Of a stretch of DNA of 64,000 bases, positions 36,534-47,171 are shown piece after piece. Where the stretch lies: assembly GCF_016908465.1 (NCBI RefSeq), contig NZ_JAFBDY010000003.1, positions 158,371 to 222,370 on the forward strand, given 5' to 3'. Made by a program: the position numbers and the translations under genes. The stretch comes from Lysinibacillus composti (GTDB lineage: Bacteria > Bacillota > Bacilli > Bacillales_A > Planococcaceae). The notes beneath the pieces are model-generated. The model worked only from the letters and a program-made list of their open reading frames with translations, searched no databases and was not told the DNA's origin. Every line of letters starts with the position of its first letter. Within the stretch, counting starts at the first letter, position 1.

Positions 36534-38786
36534 TTATTTTTTTAATGCTTGATATAAGAATAAGCTAAAGTGTGCACGGGATACTTCGACACTTGGCTTG
36601 AACGTGCCGTCTGGGTAACCAGATGTAATTCCACTTGCAGCAAGTTTTTGAATATCATCAAAAGCCCAATAGCTTGGTAATACATCAGTAAATGTTGTTG
36701 ATGTTGAAGCTGTTAAATCAAATGCTTCAACTAAAATAGCGGCCATTTGTGCACGAGTTAATGCACCGTCTGGATCAAACTTGTTATTCCCTTTTCCTGA
36801 CATCACGCCTGCGTTTTCGATTGCAGCAATTTGACGGTAATATGGATGACTAGATGGTACATCCGTAAATTCAGGATTCGAAATATTCGTTGTATCCAGC
36901 TTTAATGCATTTGCTAAAAGAATGGCAGCATGTGCACGCGTTAAGGATTTAGTAGGTTTGAAACTTCCATCTGGGTAACCACTAATTATTCCACGCTCAA
37001 CTAAATAACTGATTTCCTCTTTATATGGATGAGTATTGCCAATATCAGTAAACGTTGGTTTCTCTACTACTTCAGGTGTCTTTACTACAACTTCAATATC
37101 TTTAGAAACCGATTTTTTTCCTAAAGTGGCAACTACTTTCCCTTTACCACCCTTACCATTTGATTTAAATACACCAGAACTACTAATTGTTCCGATATCC
37201 CCTTCAACTGACCATTTCAATTGGGAAGGTGCGTATACTAAATTATTTCCGCTTGCATCTTTTGCAGTTGCTTTGAATGTCATTGATGCATTTGGTTCAA
37301 CTTTCGCACTTGAAGAAGAGATTGATAGAGTTGAAGGTGCATCTACTACGCTAAAGTTGATTGTTTGAGCGGCATTGCCATTTTTGATAGTTAAGCTTTC
37401 TGAACCTGCATTTACAGCTGTATAACTTAAACCATTCACCGTAACTGTGTTATTTTTTGGTGTGATTATAAAATCTTCTGTTCTCACTGATATAGGATTG
37501 TAATGTTCATCTAATAAATATTGTGGCTCCAGTTTAACTGTAGCGCCAACTAAAAGGGTACCGACTTGATCTCGACTAATTTTCATCGTTTTTGCTGCAC
37601 CAGTTGCCCCAGTACTAATCGCTTCAATTATCGCTGAAATTTTACGTTGTGTTGAACCACCTGCAGGGTTATTCGCTAGCACAACTGTATTGCTTCCATA
37701 TTTACGAATCCCCATTGTTGTTGAACCGCCGCCATCAAAATTAAGAGCACGGTCAACACCTAGATTTACTAAGTATTTCGCAAATTGTGCAATTGTCATT
37801 CCACCATCGACTGTAACAAGATGCACTGTTTGTTTATCATCATCGATTGCAATTGCCGTTCTTTCAGTTACTTGGCTAGCTCGACTACTTGAAGTATTCA
37901 TCGTCACATTAACTTTACCGTTATAAACTAATAAAGGTCCACTTGCTACTATGTACTCCGCATCTTTCCATTTATTATCGATATTAATTGAGACAGAAAT
38001 TTCTTCTCCGACTTTAACATTTTTATACTTTTGTAATGCATCACCATTAAATGAAAGAACAAATCCATTACGAGGAATTTTTGAATTTGTTTTATCCCCA
38101 TATTTACGAATCCCTGTTACTTTCCCTGTAAATGATTGCCCAAATTTCGTTGCTGAGATCGTTTCAGGTGTTTCAACAATGAACTCCATCCCATATTCAT
38201 TTGTTGGAGTAATTGAGCTGTAATGTTGAGGCGTATATAAAATGCCTTCATTAGCTTCACGAGTTTTATTTAACCCACTAATTTCAGTACTTTCACCTTT
38301 ATAATTCACGATGATATCACTATCGTAATAATCAATCTCCGCATTTCCATTAGCAGTTATTCCAAAAGCAATAGGTTCACTTACATAATAATCTTTTGTT
38401 TCTGAAATCACTTCAGGAGAAACAATATTATTATATTGAGAGATTAAATACATTGGGTAGCCATCACCCATATTGAAGAAGTTGGCATTAATTGCACCCA
38501 CGACACGATTACCTTCAGCAGAATCTTGATTTGCACGCTGTGTTAGTGTCATTCGCGAGTTAATAGGAGAAGGAATACTTAATTTTAATTTTGTATATGG
38601 ATTTGCTAAATTCACTTTTAGATGATTAATTGTCTTCTTTGAATATGTATAATTTGAATAATTTACGCCTTGCGATACAGGGTAGGTATTATTCACATCT
38701 TGGAAAGCATATCCTTTCTCACCACCACTAAAAGCAAGTGAAAGAGCCAAGACCGAACTAACTACAACTGGAATTTTAAATTTCAT
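36534..38786 (-). CDS. SLH-anchored phosphodiester glycosidase (NAGPA family)
   Basis: 750 residues. A signal peptide is followed by a phosphodiester glycosidase domain (about 90-390) with the hallmark VDRALNFDGGGSTTM. One or two strand-rich Ig/Big-like domains follow (about 400-565), then three SLH repeats (about 575-750; YLVERGIISGYPDGSFKPTK is one). NAGPA enzymes remove alpha-GlcNAc from a phosphodiester, so a GlcNAc-modified wall polymer or glycolipid is a plausible substrate. The SLH repeats hold it on the CsaB-pyruvylated polymer. Single gene with its own terminator. Confidence 0.92.
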   Translation of the reverse strand: MKFKIPVVVSSVLALSLAFSGGEKGYAFQDVNNTYPVSQGVNYSNYTYSKKTINHLKVNLANPYTKLKLSIPSPINSRMTLTQRANQDSAEGNRVVGAINANFFNMGDGYPMYLISQYNNIVSPEVISETKDYYVSEPIAFGITANGNAEIDYYDSDIIVNYKGESTEISGLNKTREANEGILYTPQHYSSITPTNEYGMEFIVETPETISATKFGQSFTGKVTGIRKYGDKTNSKIPRNGFVLSFNGDALQKYKNVKVGEEISVSINIDNKWKDAEYIVASGPLLVYNGKVNVTMNTSSSRASQVTERTAIAIDDDKQTVHLVTVDGGMTIAQFAKYLVNLGVDRALNFDGGGSTTMGIRKYGSNTVVLANNPAGGSTQRKISAIIEAISTGATGAAKTMKISRDQVGTLLVGATVKLEPQYLLDEHYNPISVRTEDFIITPKNNTVTVNGLSYTAVNAGSESLTIKNGNAAQTINFSVVDAPSTLSISSSSAKVEPNASMTFKATAKDASGNNLVYAPSQLKWSVEGDIGTISSSGVFKSNGKGGKGKVVATLGKKSVSKDIEVVVKTPEVVEKPTFTDIGNTHPYKEEISYLVERGIISGYPDGSFKPTKSLTRAHAAILLANALKLDTTNISNPEFTDVPSSHPYYRQIAAIENAGVMSGKGNNKFDPDGALTRAQMAAILVEAFDLTASTSTTFTDVLPSYWAFDDIQKLAASGITSGYPDGTFKPSVEVSRAHFSLFLYQALKK

Positions 38787-38990
38787 AAAAAACTTGCTTC
38801 ATTTTTTACTACGAAGCAATTCACCTTCCTCTCTTATACAGATATAGTATAAACATATCAAAATTTCCACAATTATTCTATAAGACTATTTTAACTTTAA
38901 TATTTCAACTATATTACTAAATTTGTAAAAGTGGACTTAATATCATTCCAATGATAGATTCCCATCTTTTTACAAACTTTGATTTAAAAA

Positions 38991-39023
38991 AAGGCAGCCA
39001 CTCCAAACTAGAGTGACCGCCAT
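38991..39023 (-). terminator. terminator of the O-antigen-ligase-like gene
   Basis: On the minus strand GGCGGTCACTC pairs with GAGTGGCTGCC and is followed by seven T residues. Confidence 0.88.
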
Positions 39024-39026
39024 TTT

Positions 39027-40523
39027 TTATTTATTATCTGATAATTCTCGTTCGAATTTACTTAACTCAAGCATTGGGTAAAGGTTGCGAGTTGCTACAT
39101 ATATTGCAAAGAGCATGAAGTAGAACATGGTATAAACTTTTAATTCCCAAATGTTATACACAACACCTGCAAAACCAGTCGCAAACCAAAGCGCAAACAT
39201 ATATTGAGCAAATGTTGATTTTCGATCCTTCCAGAACATCCAAAGCATTGTTAATAGGAAACCTGCAAATAACAGCACACCAATTGCACCTGTTTCAGCA
39301 ATTACTTGAATGTATTGGTTATCTGAGTAGAAGTTCTTCCCACCATAAATATCCGAGCGAATTCCATACTCCTCATAAATTGGCGAATCATATGATAGCG
39401 TAGCTGAACCACCAAATGTACCAAAACCAGCACCTGTTAATGGATAATCGGATAATACTTCAAAACCTTTTTTAATATAGAATAAACGTCCACTTTGAGT
39501 CATTAATTCAATAGTCTCCGAATCAATCGTTTCTTTAAAACGATTACTTAAACCACCAGAGGATACCTCACCATTCGTTTCATTTTCAACCCCTAAATAT
39601 TGGCTTAATATAACGCCAAAATTCACAGGGAAATAAACGAGGATTAAAGCAACTAAGAAAGTAAGGACCATTTGCTTTAGTATTTTCCAATTGCGTGATA
39701 TTAACATGAAGAACAAAACAAATACAAACGATGAAATCCAAGTACCACGAGATAGCGTTAGAAGTAGAAGTCCTATAAAGGCAACCTCTGAGATCATAAG
39801 AAGTACTTTATATTTTCCGTCTTGGTATACAAAGCGGAGGAAAAACGCTGCACTTACGGCGAAGAACATCACAAGTGCTAATGAGTTTGGGTTATTAACT
39901 AAACCATAAATACGTACAAAGTTTGTAGATGATAGCACTTTATCAGACCATGCTTCTGGCATCCACATACTTCGAAGGGAAAGCTTTTCTACAATCCCTT
40001 GTACAAATAACACAAACCCTGAAAACACCGTTATCCAAGCAAGTTTTACAAAAAAGTTCCTTGGTAATTTGCTACGACTTAAAATGTAATACAATAGGTA
40101 CATAATAATGAACGTTCTCACTTGGAACACAATTGATGCAACGGACACACCATTAAGGTAGCCAATAACAGCACCAAAAATTAAAAATAGAAAGAAAAAC
40201 CATTCGAATTTCTTAAAATGAAACCACGTTTTCCAATGCTTAATATTTAATAGAAGCAATCGAATAAGTACAATGAATGTAATTAAATCCCCGATTAACT
40301 TCATTCCCGTATTTAGTTCCGTAAAGAATGAACGGAAAATTACATATGGAATTAATACAACCAAACTTTGGAAGGGTTTAAAGAATGCAAATAGTATAAA
40401 GAAAATCGTTGTGCTTACTAACGCGATCGAGGTTGGCAAAAGTGTTGCGGCAATCAGAACGGCAATGGCTAAAATTATTTCGAGCCACTCTTTCCTTCCG
40501 ATATCTGTTGATATATCTTTCAT
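39027..40523 (-). CDS. O-antigen ligase/polymerase-like membrane protein
   Basis: 498 residues with about twelve membrane helices and one large extracellular loop (about 300-400). The Wzy_C signature is present: LLLTLSRGTWISSF at about 255, then GAGFGTFGGSATL and SDNQYIQVIAETGAIGVLLF in and after the loop. Such proteins polymerise or ligate lipid-linked glycans. Position between SLH genes suggests work on an exported surface glycan or protein glycosylation. Single gene. Confidence 0.88.
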   Translation of the reverse strand: MKDISTDIGRKEWLEIILAIAVLIAATLLPTSIALVSTTIFFILFAFFKPFQSLVVLIPYVIFRSFFTELNTGMKLIGDLITFIVLIRLLLLNIKHWKTWFHFKKFEWFFFLFLIFGAVIGYLNGVSVASIVFQVRTFIIMYLLYYILSRSKLPRNFFVKLAWITVFSGFVLFVQGIVEKLSLRSMWMPEAWSDKVLSSTNFVRIYGLVNNPNSLALVMFFAVSAAFFLRFVYQDGKYKVLLMISEVAFIGLLLLTLSRGTWISSFVFVLFFMLISRNWKILKQMVLTFLVALILVYFPVNFGVILSQYLGVENETNGEVSSGGLSNRFKETIDSETIELMTQSGRLFYIKKGFEVLSDYPLTGAGFGTFGGSATLSYDSPIYEEYGIRSDIYGGKNFYSDNQYIQVIAETGAIGVLLFAGFLLTMLWMFWKDRKSTFAQYMFALWFATGFAGVVYNIWELKVYTMFYFMLFAIYVATRNLYPMLELSKFERELSDNK

Positions 40524-40728
40524 TGATTTGACTATCCTCTCTTATTTCTATATCTTTTCAGTCATCATTTCCTCTTATTATTCTCAAAGAGTAACTACAA
40601 TATGTTACAACGAAAATAAGTATAATATGGTTACATTTAGATTACAAACCTTTTAATAGATTTAATTACATCTATTAATTTAAATATAAACTTGTTAAAA
40701 TGGTAGATGACTGAGAGGAGGTCATCTA

Positions 40729-42759
40729 GTGTTCAAAAAAATACTCGGACTAGTACTTGCAGGATCAATTACTCTATCAATTGCAGTTCCACAAACATTC
40801 GCAAACGATATTAGTAATCATCAAATGAAAACAGAACTAACTTATTGGGCAAATAAAGGTGTAATTTTACCAGATTCAAAAGGAAACTATAATCCAAATA
40901 AAATGGTTACACGTGGTGAATTCGCTTCATACATTGCTCGCGCATTAGAATTACCTACTTCTACGAAATACAAATTCTCAGATGTTAAAGGATCTCAATT
41001 AATTAGAGAGGTTCAAGCTGCTGCAGGAGCTGGTATTTTAAGTGGTTACCCAGACGGTACGTTTAGACCTAATGATAAAATCACACGTCAACAAATGGCA
41101 GGGATGCTATACAACGCTTTAAGATATCTAGATGTTCCATTAGAGGAATCTGCCATTAACTTCAAAGATAAAGACCGTATTTACTACTCCTTTACTAAAG
41201 GTGTAGCTACATCTGTTCACTATGACATAATACGTGGTGACAGCTCATTCAAAGATGGAATCTATTTTAAACCAAAAGATTCAGCAACAATTGGACATGC
41301 AGCTGCATTTTTATACCGCATGTACTTCAAAGCGGAAGAATTAAAAGATAATCCTGTTGTTGATCCAGAACCACCTGTTGTAAAACCGCCAGTTGTAACA
41401 CCACCAGCAGTTGATACATCTTTCTATGTAGCAACAATTTCGAAGGGCAATATTACAAAAAACTCTACGAAATATTCATCATTTGAACAAGCTAATTCAG
41501 CATATGGCTCTTCTTATAATTTAGTTTATCAAGGTGATAAAATCGTAAAAATGTCAAGTGGTTTGGCATATGCTGCTAAAACTACAGCCAAAACGACATC
41601 AGTTTACGCTACTAAAGACTTCAAAAACCAAATCAGTTATGCTGCTGAAGGTGAAGAATTTAAATATATCGGCACTGGCATCAATGATAATAATCAAATT
41701 TATGTAATTGTAAAAATCGCTGATGCGGTAGGATATGCAAAACTTGCCGATGTTACTCTTGTACCAACAAGTTTAATTGAAGATCAAAATGATTATTCAG
41801 TAAGTAATGGGATATTATCTCATAAAGTTTATAATCAACTAACTAAAAAAGCTGGACGCTATGATGTTGGTCCTGCACCATCATTTATGGTACCAGGAGT
41901 GAAATACTACAGTCATGACGGTGTTCATTTCTATAATTCTAGTAATCAATTAGTAGGAACTTATTATCCTTACTTCCAATTTGCTTCAGTTCGCCAACCA
42001 AGTAATTATACTGCAGATGAGTTAAATGCAATTATTAACTCAGAACTTGCTAAACGCCAAGCAATGGGTGGCGACTATGTGAATGCAACTTCTACATCTA
42101 AATTAATTGGCTTAGGTCCTGTAATGAAAGAAATGGAAGAAAAGTATCACGTTAATGCACTATTCATTCTAGCTGCTGCCATTCATGAAAGTAATTTTGG
42201 AATGAGCGACAAAGCCCATAAAATAAATAACTTATTTGGTATTGCAGTGTATGATCATGATGTAGCAAATGCAGGTACAAAATATGATTCACCTGCAGAT
42301 AGTGTTCGAGCTTTCGTAAATAACGTGTTAAATGTCGGTTACATTCCTCAAGGAAACTATAAAGCTCAAGGTGCTGTACCAGGTAACAAAACTACTGGTA
42401 TTAACGTTAACTATGCATCCGACCCATATTGGGGAGCAAAAATTGCTGGTCATATGTATCGTATTGACACTGCAAATGGTAATAAAGAATATGGTAAAGG
42501 TCGCCTTGCAATGATTGTAAACAATCAATATGCAGTGAATGTGCGTACAGAACCATATGTTGGTGCTACAACTCTTTCTTATTCGTATAAAGTGAAAAAC
42601 TTAGGAGAATCTGGTGAGTTTGGTTACCCGGTTGTAATTGTTGATGAAACAACAGGTACAGACGGATACATTTGGTACAAAGTATATTCTGATGCAAAAG
42701 CTCCAGCAGATTATGTTTGGGTGCGCTCAGATAATGTAAACGTACTTCCAGGATATTAA
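40729..42759 (+). CDS. SLH-anchored N-acetylglucosaminidase
   Basis: 676 residues from a GTG start (GAGGAGG eight bases upstream). After the signal peptide come three SLH repeats (about 25-200; one is AGAGILSGYPDGTFRPNDK), a Pro/Val linker, SH3-like segments and a glucosaminidase domain (about 455-590) with catalytic Glu in AIHESNFGMS and NLFGIAVYD. The C-terminal 60 residues look like another SH3 domain. It should cut the glycan strands of peptidoglycan while docked on the wall polymer. SLH repeats are N-terminal here, opposite to the glycosidase at 36.5 kb. Confidence 0.93.
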   Translation: MFKKILGLVLAGSITLSIAVPQTFANDISNHQMKTELTYWANKGVILPDSKGNYNPNKMVTRGEFASYIARALELPTSTKYKFSDVKGSQLIREVQAAAGAGILSGYPDGTFRPNDKITRQQMAGMLYNALRYLDVPLEESAINFKDKDRIYYSFTKGVATSVHYDIIRGDSSFKDGIYFKPKDSATIGHAAAFLYRMYFKAEELKDNPVVDPEPPVVKPPVVTPPAVDTSFYVATISKGNITKNSTKYSSFEQANSAYGSSYNLVYQGDKIVKMSSGLAYAAKTTAKTTSVYATKDFKNQISYAAEGEEFKYIGTGINDNNQIYVIVKIADAVGYAKLADVTLVPTSLIEDQNDYSVSNGILSHKVYNQLTKKAGRYDVGPAPSFMVPGVKYYSHDGVHFYNSSNQLVGTYYPYFQFASVRQPSNYTADELNAIINSELAKRQAMGGDYVNATSTSKLIGLGPVMKEMEEKYHVNALFILAAAIHESNFGMSDKAHKINNLFGIAVYDHDVANAGTKYDSPADSVRAFVNNVLNVGYIPQGNYKAQGAVPGNKTTGINVNYASDPYWGAKIAGHMYRIDTANGNKEYGKGRLAMIVNNQYAVNVRTEPYVGATTLSYSYKVKNLGESGEFGYPVVIVDETTGTDGYIWYKVYSDAKAPADYVWVRSDNVNVLPGY

Positions 42760-42767
42760 TAGAATGA

Positions 42768-42811
42768 AAGACTTCTCAGATTGCCACTTAGGCGTTGGGA
42801 AGTCTTTTTTT
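42768..42811 (+). terminator. terminator of the SLH glucosaminidase gene
   Basis: AAGACTTCTCA pairs imperfectly with TTGGGAAGTCTT and is followed by seven T residues, just after the stop. Confidence 0.85.
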
Positions 42812-43033
42812 AGGTAGGGGCTTTTAATAATAGAAATGCTTAATTTTTAGGATAGTCTTTAAAATTATAATACCCCTTTCTGCTACTCCTATTCGTCATA
42901 ACACTAAAGGACTCAGATCAATAAACCCTCCACAAGTTATTTACATTCAAACCATCTTAAAAATTCACTTTTTAGTATTGTAGCCTTCCATATTACACAC
43001 TTCCTACTTGCTATTTCGCGTTTAAATGCATAT
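42812..43033. other. convergent intergenic region
   Basis: About 220 AT-rich bases between two converging genes. No gene, promoter or repeat was recognised. Confidence 0.35.
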
Positions 43034-43068
43034 AAAAAGTTCCAGTTCAAAAGAAGCCGGAACTTTTT
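43034..43068 (-). terminator. terminator of the YuiF-like transporter gene
   Basis: AAAAAGTTCC pairs with GGAACTTTTT around a 15-base loop. The A and T flanks allow either direction. The minus-strand transporter ends about 100 bases to the right. Confidence 0.7.
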
Positions 43069-43168
43069 ATATGGTATTTTGTTTCGTGTTGCTAAACCTT
43101 TATATATTCTCTATTTTTCATCACAAGAAGCATGAGTGTTACTTCCAGATTTCCACACAATTACACCA

Positions 43169-44482
43169 TTATAAAACCATAGCGGCCAACATACCGAAAA
43201 TAATTAACGGAATGTTATAATGCATAAAGGTAGGTACACACGTATCCCAAATGTGATGATGTTTCCCGTCTGCATTCAATCCAGCAGTCGGACCAAGCGT
43301 GCTGTCTGATGCAGGTGATCCTGCATCTCCAAGTGCACCTGCAGTTCCAATTAATGCAGCAGTTGCCAATGGTGAAAAACCAACAGCAGCACAAATAGGG
43401 ACGAACAAAGCAGCAATAATCGGGATTGTCCCGAACGAAGATCCGATACCCATTGTAATTAATAGACCAATTAGAAGCATGATGAATGCAATAATCAATT
43501 TATTATCTCCTAAGATCCCAGATGCAGATTGTACCAGATCTTCAACAGCACCAGTCTCTTTCAATATAGTTGCGTATCCGGAGGCGATTAACATTACAAA
43601 TGCAATCATGCCCATCATAGTAACTCCTTCATTAACAACCTTTTCCCCTCCCTTAAACGGGACAACAGCGAATATAACGAGAAGAATAATCCCCGTAAGT
43701 GCTCCCAAAACAAGAGAATCAGTTAAAAGTTGTACAATAAGTGCAGCGATAATTGAAACAATCGTAAGGACGTGACGGTATGTGAAAGACAGATCATCTT
43801 CTACTGATGCCGCGATTTCATTAATCACCTCTTGATTCCCAACAGGTAGTTCCCTGTCTGACCGGTAAGTAATAAAAATCGAAAACAATAAGCCTACAAT
43901 CATGCCTAGACCTGGTATTAACATAGCGTAAGTAACTGATGAAAGAGGGATTTCCATACCACTTGCTTTCATTTCATCGGCAATGATTCCATGGAATATT
44001 AGCCCAAACCCTGCTGGAATCATTATATATGGTGCCTTCAATCCAAACGTTAACGCGGTTGCAACACTTCTACGGTCCACCTTCATTTTATCGAACAAAT
44101 GAAGCAAAGGAGGAATTAAGATTGGAATAAAGGCAATATGGATTGGAACAACGTTTTGAGATAAGCAAGCAACGCCTGCAATTGTTAATAACATAATTGA
44201 ACGTTTTCCTTTTAAAACTTTTACAAGTTTTTTCACAAGAAATCCAGTAATCTCCGAATAACTAATCATTACAGCAAATATTCCGAGCAAAATATAACTT
44301 AATGCCGTATTTGCTTGTCCACCCATTCCTGAGATGAGCATATTCGTCGTTTCAGATAGTGTTAAGCCTTCCATAACACCAGCAACACCGGCCGCTATTA
44401 GTATTGCAAACATCACATTTACACGAAGCAAACTTAAGACTGACATGACGATAACCGAAACAACTACTGCATTTAATAACAT
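43169..44482 (-). CDS. YuiF-like Na+/H+ antiporter family (amino acid) transporter
   Basis: 437 residues with about twelve membrane helices. Features are the NVVPIHIAFIPILIPPLL segment and a C-terminal half with MGIGSSFGTIPIIAALFVPI and GDAGSPASDSTLGP, typical of the NhaC/YuiF group. Such proteins are annotated as sodium/proton antiporters, and several move amino acids. Being next to hutH and hutP hints at histidine or urocanate, but it may be transcribed separately; that substrate is inference. Confidence 0.85.
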   Translation of the reverse strand: MLLNAVVVSVIVMSVLSLLRVNVMFAILIAAGVAGVMEGLTLSETTNMLISGMGGQANTALSYILLGIFAVMISYSEITGFLVKKLVKVLKGKRSIMLLTIAGVACLSQNVVPIHIAFIPILIPPLLHLFDKMKVDRRSVATALTFGLKAPYIMIPAGFGLIFHGIIADEMKASGMEIPLSSVTYAMLIPGLGMIVGLLFSIFITYRSDRELPVGNQEVINEIAASVEDDLSFTYRHVLTIVSIIAALIVQLLTDSLVLGALTGIILLVIFAVVPFKGGEKVVNEGVTMMGMIAFVMLIASGYATILKETGAVEDLVQSASGILGDNKLIIAFIMLLIGLLITMGIGSSFGTIPIIAALFVPICAAVGFSPLATAALIGTAGALGDAGSPASDSTLGPTAGLNADGKHHHIWDTCVPTFMHYNIPLIIFGMLAAMVL

Positions 44483-44796
44483 CCAACCACCCTTTCCTTT
44501 TACCTCTTCTGTTAAAATATTCGGATAATTATAGACTAAAAGACATTCACTTTAAATCCGACAAAATACTAAATGACGCTAAATTTTATTCTAGTTCACT
44601 TATTTTTTACTATATTTATATAGGTGGTAAAGATGGTTACCCATCGTTATCTTACACTATCAAAAGGGTTAGAGATGGGGCATGGAAAGAGTTAGTAATT
44701 TATCTTCAAGTAACTATTTATCAACTCATCCCTTAGCTCCTTGCACTAAGCTCATTTCCCCATCATAAACCTTTCAATCTAACCTGATCTACCTTG
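44483..44796. other. intergenic region between hutH and the transporter
   Basis: About 310 bases. No convincing hairpin for hutH and no clear promoter for the transporter were seen, so read-through from hutH into the transporter is possible. Confidence 0.35.
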
Positions 44797-46332
44797 TTAT
44801 TCTATATCTCTACTAATAAAAGGAATTTTTTTCTTCACATTATTAAATTGAAAAGATCCACTCTTTAACCAGTTATTCATAGCCTCTATATCCTTAGAAA
44901 ACACGCGGTCTGCATTAATATACGGAACGATTTTTCTACCATTCTCTAAAAATTTGCTTGTCGCTGTAGACATTTTTTCTTTCCCACGAATTTCTGCAGC
45001 CTGTAACCCACAAATGGCTTCAATCGCTAACACTCGACGTGTATTTGTAATTACTTGATATGCATGTCTTGATCCAATCGTCCCCATACTTACATGATCC
45101 TCTTGGTTCGCTGATGAAGGAATAGAATCAACACTTGCTGGATGAGCTAACGTTTTATTTTCAGATACTAGTGATGCTGCGACATACTGCATAATCATCG
45201 CCCCAGACTGTAATCCCGGTTCAGGACTTAAAAACGGTGGTAAATCATTTAATTGTGGATTTACAAGTCGTTCTATTCGGCGTTCTGAAATATTTGCTAG
45301 TTCTGCTACAGCAATCGCTAAAAAATCCATAGCAAATGCAATCGGCTGCCCGTGGAAGTTACCACCAGATAAAACTTTCTCACCATTATCAAAAATTAAC
45401 GGATTATCCGTTGCAGCATTCATTTCAATTTCTAACTTTTCCTTCACATAGTTTAATGTCTGCCATGTTGCTCCATGTACTTGGGGAATACAACGGATTG
45501 AGTATGCATCCTGTACACGAAGTTCTCCTTGCCTTGTTGTTAAAGAACTATCTGCTAAATAGGAACGTATACGCTCTGCCACTTCCACTTGTTCTCTATA
45601 TCCACGAGCCAGCTGAATGTCTTCGTCAAATGCATCAATAATACCACGTAGCCCCTCAATTGTTACCGATGCAATTAGTTCCGTTTGGTAAGCTAATTTT
45701 TCTGCTTCTAAGTATGCAATAACACCCATTGCAGTCATCGCCTGTGTTCCATTTATAAGCGCTAATCCTTCTTTTGCCGTTAATGTAATCGGGAAAATCG
45801 CTTCTTTCTTTAGTGCATGGATTGCAGATGTAATCTCCCCTTTATAGAACACTTCTCCTTCACCAATTAACACTAAGGCTAAATGTGAAAGTGGAGCTAA
45901 ATCACCACTAGCACCTAGTGATCCTTGCTGAGGTATTACCGGATGTATCCCTGCATTTAATAGCTCTAGCAATCTTTCAATAACAACAGGACGTACTCCA
46001 GAGAAGCCCTTTAATAATGCATTTGCTCGAAGAAGAATCATCGCGCGTGAAACAACTTCTGGGAAAGGTTCTCCAACCCCGCAAGCATGGGAACGAATTA
46101 AATTTAGCTGAAGCGATTCCACATCATCTTTACTGATCAACACATCACTAAATTTTCCAAATCCTGTTGTAATACCGTAAACAATTCGTTCTTCCGAAAC
46201 GATTTTTTCAACCGCTTTTCGACTTTCTAGAACTTTTCTCATACTATCCTCAGAATAAACGACTTTTTCTCCATCAAATAATACCTTTCGTACCTCTGAA
46301 AATGTAAGTGTTTGACCATTTAATGTAACCAT
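44797..46332 (-). CDS. hutH: histidine ammonia-lyase HutH
   Basis: 511 residues from the ATG at 46332 (AAGGGAG eight bases upstream). It turns L-histidine into trans-urocanate and ammonia, the first step of histidine breakdown. The MIO cofactor triad Ala-Ser-Gly is in [14 protein letters not shown] at about 140. [10 protein letters not shown] and the C-terminal [16 protein letters not shown] complete the family pattern. hutU, hutI and hutG, which normally follow, are missing from this locus. The gene lies behind a HutP-type attenuator. Confidence 0.96.
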   Translation of the reverse strand: MVTLNGQTLTFSEVRKVLFDGEKVVYSEDSMRKVLESRKAVEKIVSEERIVYGITTGFGKFSDVLISKDDVESLQLNLIRSHACGVGEPFPEVVSRAMILLRANALLKGFSGVRPVVIERLLELLNAGIHPVIPQQGSLGASGDLAPLSHLALVLIGEGEVFYKGEITSAIHALKKEAIFPITLTAKEGLALINGTQAMTAMGVIAYLEAEKLAYQTELIASVTIEGLRGIIDAFDEDIQLARGYREQVEVAERIRSYLADSSLTTRQGELRVQDAYSIRCIPQVHGATWQTLNYVKEKLEIEMNAATDNPLIFDNGEKVLSGGNFHGQPIAFAMDFLAIAVAELANISERRIERLVNPQLNDLPPFLSPEPGLQSGAMIMQYVAASLVSENKTLAHPASVDSIPSSANQEDHVSMGTIGSRHAYQVITNTRRVLAIEAICGLQAAEIRGKEKMSTATSKFLENGRKIVPYINADRVFSKDIEAMNNWLKSGSFQFNNVKKKIPFISRDIE

Positions 46333-46388
46333 GATTTTGTCTCCCTTCAAATTCCTATAGTTAAATTTTCACTTAATAAAAAAGAGGA

Positions 46389-46431
46389 CTATATCAATGA
46401 AATCACTAAAAAAAGTGATTTCTTGATATAG
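46389..46431 (-). promoter_or_regulatory. HutP-type attenuator hairpin between hutP and hutH
   Basis: On the minus strand CTATATCAAGAAATCACT pairs with AGTGATTTCATTGATATAG around a T-rich loop and is followed by TCCTCTTTTTTATT, a strong terminator. In B. subtilis, HutP with histidine and Mg2+ binds NAG repeats in such a terminator and allows read-through. UUUAG and AUAG occur in the 3' arm here. Attenuation is inferred from this arrangement. Confidence 0.75.
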
Positions 46432-46461
46432 CCCCCTATTAACTAAATACCTATGGGCAAA

Positions 46462-46905
46462 TTATATGTGATTAATGCCTAAACCAATTGTTTCATGCTC
46501 AGATCCTTTTACAGGTGCGCCAATTGTACCGTATAAGGAAACAGCAATCCAATCGCCCTCTTGCTTATTGTCATAAGGGTTTCCCCTTAAAACAGCAAAT
46601 GATAAGCCAACTGTTCTTAATACAGATCCTATTTGAACTTGGCCTCTTGTTACACCACTTAACGCTTCAATAATCGCATGGTATAGGGCATGGGATTCAC
46701 GATATACGTCTGATTGGATAATCCCATTTTTCTTAGCCGCTGTTTCTATTGCAGCAACTACTTTATGCGCATCCATCGATCCGACTTTTCCTGTGCAACT
46801 CTTCCAATTCAACTGCTTAATCATTGCCAATTGATCAGCTGTATCGTCAGATAGCAAAAGTAGGATGGCATGTTTACCGATACGACAATCATTTTTCAAT
46901 GCCAT
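46462..46905 (-). CDS. hutP: hut operon antiterminator HutP
   Basis: 147 residues, complete. It is a histidine- and Mg2+-dependent RNA-binding protein that disrupts the terminator ahead of hutH. The family is recognised from the N-terminal [14 protein letters not shown] and C-terminal [20 protein letters not shown] with the metal-binding His. The attenuator lies immediately downstream. Confidence 0.95.
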   Translation of the reverse strand: MALKNDCRIGKHAILLLLSDDTADQLAMIKQLNWKSCTGKVGSMDAHKVVAAIETAAKKNGIIQSDVYRESHALYHAIIEALSGVTRGQVQIGSVLRTVGLSFAVLRGNPYDNKQEGDWIAVSLYGTIGAPVKGSEHETIGLGINHI

Positions 46906-46978
46906 TTAAACAACTCTCTCTTTTTATAAATACCTTTAAATAACTAGATTAATATTCTAATGTCTAATAACTAATTTG

Positions 46979-46994
46979 ATTGTAAACGCTTCAA
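46979..46994 (-). promoter_or_regulatory. possible CcpA (cre) site upstream of hutP
   Basis: TTGTAAACGCTTCAAT resembles the cre palindrome in its left half and centre (TGTAAACGCTT) but departs from it on the right. Catabolite repression of hut through CcpA is known in B. subtilis. It lies about 75 bases before hutP. Confidence 0.4.
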
Positions 46995-47077
46995 TAATGA
47001 GTGTCAATCGTATTTTTGAAAATTTTAAAAAATAAGTAAATTGAATTGCCATTAACAGATAATCTATATTTTCATAA

Positions 47078-47115
47078 AAAAAGAGAAGTGCTACAAGAGC
47101 ATCTTCTCCAAAAAA
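47078..47115 (-). terminator. terminator of the NlpC/P60-SLH gene at 47172
   Basis: On the minus strand GGAGAAGATGCTC pairs imperfectly with GAGCACTTCTC-type sequence and is followed by eight T residues. Confidence 0.75.
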
Positions 47116-47171
47116 ATATTATATGTAAGACTTACTAACAACAATTGCTTATGTAAATTCAAATATTTTTA

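Noticed and set aside
40273..40656. 127-codon open frame on the plus strand near 40.3 kb
   Set aside because: Mostly antisense to the O-antigen-ligase-like gene, with no ribosome site and no recognisable domain.
43299..43775. 158-codon open frame on the plus strand
   Set aside because: It lies wholly antisense to the transporter gene, which has clear membrane helices and family motifs.
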